A DNA stretch of 9,522 nt from contig JAHZNX010000062.1 in the NCBI GenBank assembly GCA_020028375.1, positions 1 through 9,522 of the forward strand, written 5' to 3'. The translations under genes and the position numbers were made by a program. Below the pieces are notes generated by a model. That model was not told the DNA's origin and ran no database searches. It worked only from the letters and a program-made list of their open reading frames with translations. This stretch comes from Betaproteobacteria bacterium. GTDB taxonomy: Bacteria > Pseudomonadota > Gammaproteobacteria > Burkholderiales > SG8-41. Below are positions 6,148-9,522 of this stretch, in pieces. Within the stretch, counting starts at the first letter, position 1, and the number at the start of each line of letters is the position of its first letter.

Positions 6148-7130
6148 GCCCGGCCTTGAAGATCCATTGCGCGCTGGTGTTGATCGCATTGCTCGGCGCA
6201 GCGAGCCTTGCGGCCGCGGCGGACGCGAAGGATGCGGCGGCTCCTGCGACCGCGCGCGACGCCGTATCCGAATCCAGCGGCGAGCCGCTGGCCCAGGTTC
6301 GCCTCGTCGGCGAATTCTCCGGATTCGCGGGTTCGAAGGCCAACGCCCGCAGCCTGGTGGCGGGATTGCGGCAGGGCACCGAGATCACGCTCACCGCGCC
6401 CGGCGCCGGCGGCCAACCCGGCACGGCGACGCGGCTCGTCCCGGCCACCCGACCCATGGATTACGGCAACGTCCGCGTTGCGCTCGTGCTCGCGCGGGAA
6501 CAGCTCGCCCAGCTCGGTATCACCCAGCCCACGCCCGGCCAGATCAAGGCTGTGCTTGCCGGCGGGGGAATCGCGAGCCGCACGAACGGGCGCTCCGCGA
6601 GTCCCTTCCTGCATCCGGGCTTGCTGCAGATGCGGGCGGGCGGCATGAGCTGGCCGAAGATCGCCGGCACCATGGGTATCACGCTCGCGCAGGCCAAGGA
6701 CGGCAGGGTCCGCCCGGCCGGCGCCGCCGCGTCGCCGGACTCAAGCCGTCCGGCCGCGGCAAAGGGGGGAGGGGGTATCGTGCCGCTGGCGGTCGCGGGA
6801 TCCGAGGTTCCGCCGCTCCGGCGCGCGAGCGCCACGCCGGCACCCATCTCTTCGGCCTCGATTACGAAAACCTCCGCGGGCGGTCCAAGGACCGAGCCCG
6901 TTGCCAAGCCGGCCGTAGCGGCGCAACGTCCCGCCACGGCCGGGCCGGGACCGGTAGTTCGCCTTCCCAAGGCGAGTGTCGTGGCCGCGGCAGACGCCGC
7001 GCCAGGGGTGGAGAAGGTCGCAATACCCGCGCAGGACGGCACTCAAGGCGGGTCTGCCAGCATGACAGCCGCAGCACCCGCCGCTTCTGATGAGTCCACC
7101 GGATCCGAGGAAGGCCACGCAGCGGAGTGA
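6144..7130 (+). CDS. exported protein with conserved N-terminal domain and low-complexity tail
   Basis: 328 aa from the GTG overlapping the preceding stop; translation is probably coupled because no separate ribosome binding site is seen. Residues 1-26 are a Sec signal peptide (ALVLIALLGAASLAAAA, AxA cleavage near 24-26). The ordered domain covers about 48-184: a short beta-like stretch (AQVRLVGEF), FAGSKANARSLVAGLRQGTEITL (61-83), MDYGNVRVALVLAREQLAQLGITQPTPGQIKAVLAGG (105-141) and LLQMRAGGMSWPKIAGTMGITLAQ (160-183). From memory this pattern (NA.SLV.GLR.G..ITL, YGNV.IAL.LA, GITQPTP.QI, LQMRA.GM.W..IA) recurs in exported betaproteobacterial proteins of unknown function. Residues 185-328 are rich in Ala, Pro, Gly and Ser and probably disordered. 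Longer in-frame readings starting near 5730 are excluded because they overlap two other genes and the promoter. Confidence 0.78.
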   Translation: MSPALKIHCALVLIALLGAASLAAAADAKDAAAPATARDAVSESSGEPLAQVRLVGEFSGFAGSKANARSLVAGLRQGTEITLTAPGAGGQPGTATRLVPATRPMDYGNVRVALVLAREQLAQLGITQPTPGQIKAVLAGGGIASRTNGRSASPFLHPGLLQMRAGGMSWPKIAGTMGITLAQAKDGRVRPAGAAASPDSSRPAAAKGGGGIVPLAVAGSEVPPLRRASATPAPISSASITKTSAGGPRTEPVAKPAVAAQRPATAGPGPVVRLPKASVVAAADAAPGVEKVAIPAQDGTQGGSASMTAAAPAASDESTGSEEGHAAE

Positions 7131-7151
7131 CGCTGGCCGATTGACAACACG

Positions 7152-7182
7152 CGCGGCCCGGGCAGGGCCCCCTCGGGCCGCG
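7152..7182 (+). other. GC-rich hairpin inside the cluster
   Basis: A 9-bp perfect stem (CGCGGCCCG 7152-7160 with CGGGCCGCG 7174-7182) and a 13-base loop in the 83-base gap between the exported protein and the 99-aa protein. No T tract follows, so full termination is unlikely. It could lower downstream expression or set an mRNA processing or stability boundary. Confidence 0.55.
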
Positions 7183-7213
7183 GATCATCCAGGTCCCACA
7201 GGGAGAGGCGAAC

Positions 7214-7513
7214 ATGGCAATCCTCAATCATGGAAGGCTCAAGCTCATTCATGCGGAGTTTCGCGGCGACGACGCGGTGGAGTTCGAAATACTCGAAGTC
7301 ATGCTGCGCATGGGGGAAGTCTCGCGCACGCGGATCGACACCGATACCAGGATGGTCCGCCTCGCGTTCAAGGCGCTCGAGCGGATGATCGTCGACTACG
7401 CCGGCAGGACCGGTCAGCGCTACCCGACCTACCTGATGCTGTCCAGGTACCTCGACGAGCGGGAGGCGCCGGCCCAGGCCGAGCCGACGCGCGTCATCAG
7501 CATCCAGAAATGA
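7214..7513 (+). CDS. 99-aa protein of unknown function
   Basis: Family not recognised. The ATG at 7214 follows GGGAGAGG (7201-7208) at 5 bases. The product is probably cytoplasmic and helical, with no signal peptide or membrane segment. Residues 18-60 (from GDDAVEFEILEVMLRMGEV to the VRLAFKALERMIVDYAG stretch) are alternating charged and hydrophobic and read as amphipathic helices. A small winged-helix or adaptor fold is conceivable but not shown. The tail from about 80 is polar (REAPAQAEPT). The gene is co-directional with the cluster and 28 bases before the next start. Its 83-base upstream gap holds a hairpin, and no convincing promoter of its own is seen. Confidence 0.75.
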   Translation: MAILNHGRLKLIHAEFRGDDAVEFEILEVMLRMGEVSRTRIDTDTRMVRLAFKALERMIVDYAGRTGQRYPTYLMLSRYLDEREAPAQAEPTRVISIQK

Positions 7514-7531
7514 CCGTCAGCGCGGCGACGT

Positions 7532-7536
7532 GAGGG
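7532..7536 (+). promoter_or_regulatory. ribosome binding site fixing the membrane protein start
   Basis: GAGGG lies 5 bases before the ATG at 7542. The alternative GTG at 7530, four codons earlier, has no suitable Shine-Dalgarno sequence and overlaps this one, so ATG 7542 is preferred. Confidence 0.6.
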
Positions 7537-7541
7537 ACGGC

Positions 7542-8498
7542 ATGGCGGGGTTTCATTTTCACTGGAAGGCCAAGCGTTGGCGGTCCACCCTGCGCCTGAT
7601 CTCGCTGCACGTCGTCCTCACATTGCTCGCCGTCGGAATAGCGTTCGCACTGCCAGTCGCCGCCCAATACATCCTCTACCAGTGGTGGCCACTGGTCGCA
7701 GCCGACGCCGGCCTGCTGCTGGCTTCGGAAATCAGCCTGGCTGCGTCCTTGGTGCTGTTTTTCAACATGTGGCGCGTCGCCGCCGAGAACCGCCTGAAGG
7801 GCAAGGTCGCCGACATGGCCTCGCTGGTCTACGCGCGCCACCGCGCGAACTGGCTGACGCGATGGCGCGACCGTAGCCTCATCAGGAAGCTGCCCGCGGC
7901 GCGTGACGCCTTCGTCCTGACGCTGACCGGATACGACACACTCGCGGACGAGAAAAGCCCGTTGCGAGAGCCTCTGCAATCGGCCTACGAAATCCGCGTG
8001 ATGCTGCTCAATCCCGCCGCCCGCGCAACGGAAAAGCGGGTCAGCTCGCTGCCGGAGGAGATCACGCAGCAGTCGTATGCCGAGGAGGTGGAAGCGAGCA
8101 TCGCTTATTTGACGATGCTGCGCACTCTGGGAAAGAGGGTGACGCTCAAGTTCTACGAGGACGAGCCGTTCTGGAAGGTGATCGTGCTCGGCGACTATTT
8201 GTGGGTCCAGTATTGCCACAGCGGCGTCGAAGTGAAGGATCAGCCGGAATACATGTTCGCCCTCAATCCCGGCAACCCCCGGCTCGGCCTGTTCGTGCCG
8301 TTCTACATGTACTTTCTCGAGCAATGGAGCGACGCACGCCAACCGCGCTACGACTTCGACACCCGCGAGCTGGTCTATTGCGACGACCGCGGCCGCGAGA
8401 TCCGTCGCGCTCGCTTCTTCAGCCGCAGCGCACCCTCGCCGGCGTTGCTCCATCCCCCGGCGGGGCCTGCGGCCGCCGCTTCGGCAGCCACGCATTAG
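7542..8498 (+). CDS. two-helix inner-membrane protein with possible PLD-like soluble domain
   Basis: 318 aa. Two hydrophobic helices at about 19-41 (ISLHVVLTLLAVGIAFALP) and 57-77 (GLLLASEISLAASLVLFF) form a hairpin; basic residues on both sides place the rest in the cytoplasm. The soluble part, about 80-290, contains a strand-turn pattern (DAFVLTLTGYDTL, EIRVMLLNPAA), a long helix (SYAEEVEASIAYLTMLRTLG), then KFYEDEPFWKVIVLGDYLWVQYCHSG (203-228) and a closing Trp-rich helix (YMYFLEQWSD). That order recalls phospholipase D-fold domains of membrane sensors or effectors. No HKD (HxKxxxxD) motif is visible, so if the fold is right the domain is probably non-catalytic. The last 20 or so residues are Ala/Pro-rich. 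It is the last gene of the cluster, converging on spoT. The fold assignment is tentative. Confidence 0.75.
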   Translation: MAGFHFHWKAKRWRSTLRLISLHVVLTLLAVGIAFALPVAAQYILYQWWPLVAADAGLLLASEISLAASLVLFFNMWRVAAENRLKGKVADMASLVYARHRANWLTRWRDRSLIRKLPAARDAFVLTLTGYDTLADEKSPLREPLQSAYEIRVMLLNPAARATEKRVSSLPEEITQQSYAEEVEASIAYLTMLRTLGKRVTLKFYEDEPFWKVIVLGDYLWVQYCHSGVEVKDQPEYMFALNPGNPRLGLFVPFYMYFLEQWSDARQPRYDFDTRELVYCDDRGREIRRARFFSRSAPSPALLHPPAGPAAAASAATH

Positions 8499-8524
8499 CG
8501 CCGGGCAGTGGAAGCGAGCGTTTA

Positions 8525-8544
8525 GGCTGGGATGGCTCCCCGCC
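8525..8544. other. small hairpin between convergent genes
   Basis: GGCTGGGA (8525-8532) and TCCCCGCC (8537-8544) pair at 7 of 8 positions around a TGGC loop, in the 79-base gap between the convergent membrane protein and spoT ends. It might serve either strand as a weak transcription end, but neither side has a T tract. Confidence 0.35.
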
Positions 8545-8577
8545 CTGCCCGCGGGATGCGCGCTGCTGCAAACTGCT

Positions 8578-9522
8578 TCAACCTTTGACGCGTGAAATGC
8601 GAACGACCTCGGGAATGCGCCGGAGCGCGCGCATGATGCGCGCGAGATGCAGGCGGTTGGAGACCTGCAGCGTGAAGAACATGTTGGTATAGCTGCTGCC
8701 GTCCTCGGGATCCACCGCCACGTTCTGGATGTTGGAGCCCGCCTCCGCGATCTCGGCGGCGACTTTGGCGAGCACGCCGCGCTGATTTGCCGCGACCAGC
8801 TTGATGCTGACCTCGAACGGCTTGCGGGTCTCGGGCTCGGGGTCCCAGGCGACGTCGAGCACCCGGTCCGGGTCATGGCGCGCCTTGGCGACGACCGAGC
8901 AATCGTGGGTGTGGATCACCATCCCTTGGCCCTTGCTGATGATGCCGATGATGGGGTCTCCCGGTATCGGCCGGCAGCACTGTGCAAACTGGACCGCCAT
9001 GCCTTCCGAGCCGTGGATGATGACCGAGCCTTGCGCGGGCGCCTCGTTCGGGCCCGGCTCGCCCCGCGAGAGCAGCCGCCGCGCCACTACCGCCGACAGC
9101 CGCTTGCCGAGGCCGATGTCCGCGAAAACTTCCTGGCGCGACTTGGCGCCGGCGTCGCGCACGAACTTATCCCATTGAGCATCCTTGATGTCGGCCGACG
9201 CGGCGCCGAGCGCGGTCAGCGCCTGGTTGAGCAGGCGCTCCCCGAGCTTTGCCGATTCGTGGAAGTGCATCGTCTTGAGGAAATGACGGATGCGCGAGCG
9301 CGCCTTGCCGGTCGCGACGAAATTGAGCCACATCGGATTGGGCCTGGCATGCGCCGCGGTGATGATCTCGACCCGGTCGCCGTTCTTCAATTCGGTGCGC
9401 AGCGGCATCAGCTCCTGGTTGATCTTCGCCGCCACGCAGCGGTTGCCGATGTCGGTGTGCACGGCGTAGGCGAAGTCCACCGCGGTCGCCCCGCGCGGCA
9501 GCGACAGGATCTTGCCCTTGGG
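8578..9522 (-). CDS. spoT: SpoT-type bifunctional (p)ppGpp synthetase/hydrolase, C-terminal part
   Basis: Stringent-response enzyme that makes and degrades (p)ppGpp; only the C-terminal regulatory 314 residues are inside the window and the frame is open to base 9522. The catalytic hydrolase and synthetase domains lie beyond it. Visible parts in order: most of the TGS domain (PKGKILSLPRGATAVDFAYAVHT, then NGDRVEII), the helical region (ARPNPMWLNFVATGKARSRIRHFLK), the conserved Cys region AQCCRPIPGDPIIG (Cys182-Cys183 of the visible part) with HTHDC, and a C-terminal ACT domain from about 235 (EVSIKLVAANQRGVLAKVAAEIAEAGSNIQNV). The PRGATAVDFAYAVHTDIGNRC and KARSRIRHFLK wording is nearer to SpoT/Rel than to RelA, but the choice cannot be confirmed without the N-terminus. 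The stop lies 79 bases from the convergent membrane protein gene. Confidence 0.88.
   Translation of the reverse strand, partial: PKGKILSLPRGATAVDFAYAVHTDIGNRCVAAKINQELMPLRTELKNGDRVEIITAAHARPNPMWLNFVATGKARSRIRHFLKTMHFHESAKLGERLLNQALTALGAASADIKDAQWDKFVRDAGAKSRQEVFADIGLGKRLSAVVARRLLSRGEPGPNEAPAQGSVIIHGSEGMAVQFAQCCRPIPGDPIIGIISKGQGMVIHTHDCSVVAKARHDPDRVLDVAWDPEPETRKPFEVSIKLVAANQRGVLAKVAAEIAEAGSNIQNVAVDPEDGSSYTNMFFTLQVSNRLHLARIMRALRRIPEVVRISRVKG

Noticed and set aside
7141..7169. Perfect TTGACA -35-like hexamer before the 99-aa gene
   Set aside because: No -10 sequence at 16-18 bases; the spacer and following bases are a GC-rich hairpin.
8502..8551. CGGGCAG/CTGCCCG inverted repeat as a terminator between convergent genes
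   Set aside because: The 7-bp arms are separated by about 35 bases and neither side has a T tract, so the pairing may be chance in GC-rich DNA.
7497..8876. Long open frame on the minus strand (459 codons)
   Set aside because: It is antisense to the two-helix membrane protein and overlaps the spoT end in another frame. It has Arg/His-rich composition typical of high-GC antisense frames and no recognisable domain.

Overview
The window is high-GC, densely coded bacterial DNA. The gene families and the use of GTG starts with 4-base overlaps fit a betaproteobacterium, probably an uncultured or environmental lineage. The organism call is an inference from gene content (a glrK-qseG-glrR sensor operon, a SpoT-type stringent factor, a COG2055 dehydrogenase), not from a marker gene.

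Layout. (1) 1-1002, plus: 3' part of a malate/L-lactate dehydrogenase-like oxidoreductase whose start lies outside the window. (2) 1001-1093: two heptamer repeat arrays between that gene and the next. (3) 1112-2104: membrane-anchored M28-type zinc peptidase. (4) 2113-2157: a strong hairpin whose core also reads as a CRP/FNR-type dyad. (5) 2194-5470: a three-gene operon with 4-base overlaps, encoding a GlrK-like histidine kinase, a short QseG-like lipoprotein and a GlrR-like sigma-54 activator. It is followed by a terminator-like hairpin. (6) 5471-5817: a 347-base non-coding regulatory region. (7) 5818-8498: five co-directional genes: a 50-aa one-helix membrane protein, a 53-aa small protein, a 328-aa exported protein, a 99-aa protein and a 318-aa two-helix membrane protein with a possible phospholipase D-like soluble domain. 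(8) 8578-9522, minus: the C-terminal part of SpoT, convergent with that cluster.

The main result is in the 347-base region after glrR. It holds an exact TGTC-N10-GACA dyad (5602-5619), the operator known for GlrR in enterobacteria. It also has a perfect IHF consensus on the minus strand (5707-5719) and a near-consensus sigma-54 -24/-12 promoter (5738-5752). Order and spacing match an IHF-assisted sigma-54 promoter with an upstream activator site. In Escherichia coli, GlrR drives the small RNAs GlmY/GlmZ (and rpoE) from such promoters. Here the promoter points into a run of mostly unrecognised small, membrane and exported proteins. The simplest reading is that the kinase-lipoprotein-activator operon senses an envelope condition and switches on its own neighbouring envelope-protein operon. 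That link is inferred from DNA signals and position and is untested.
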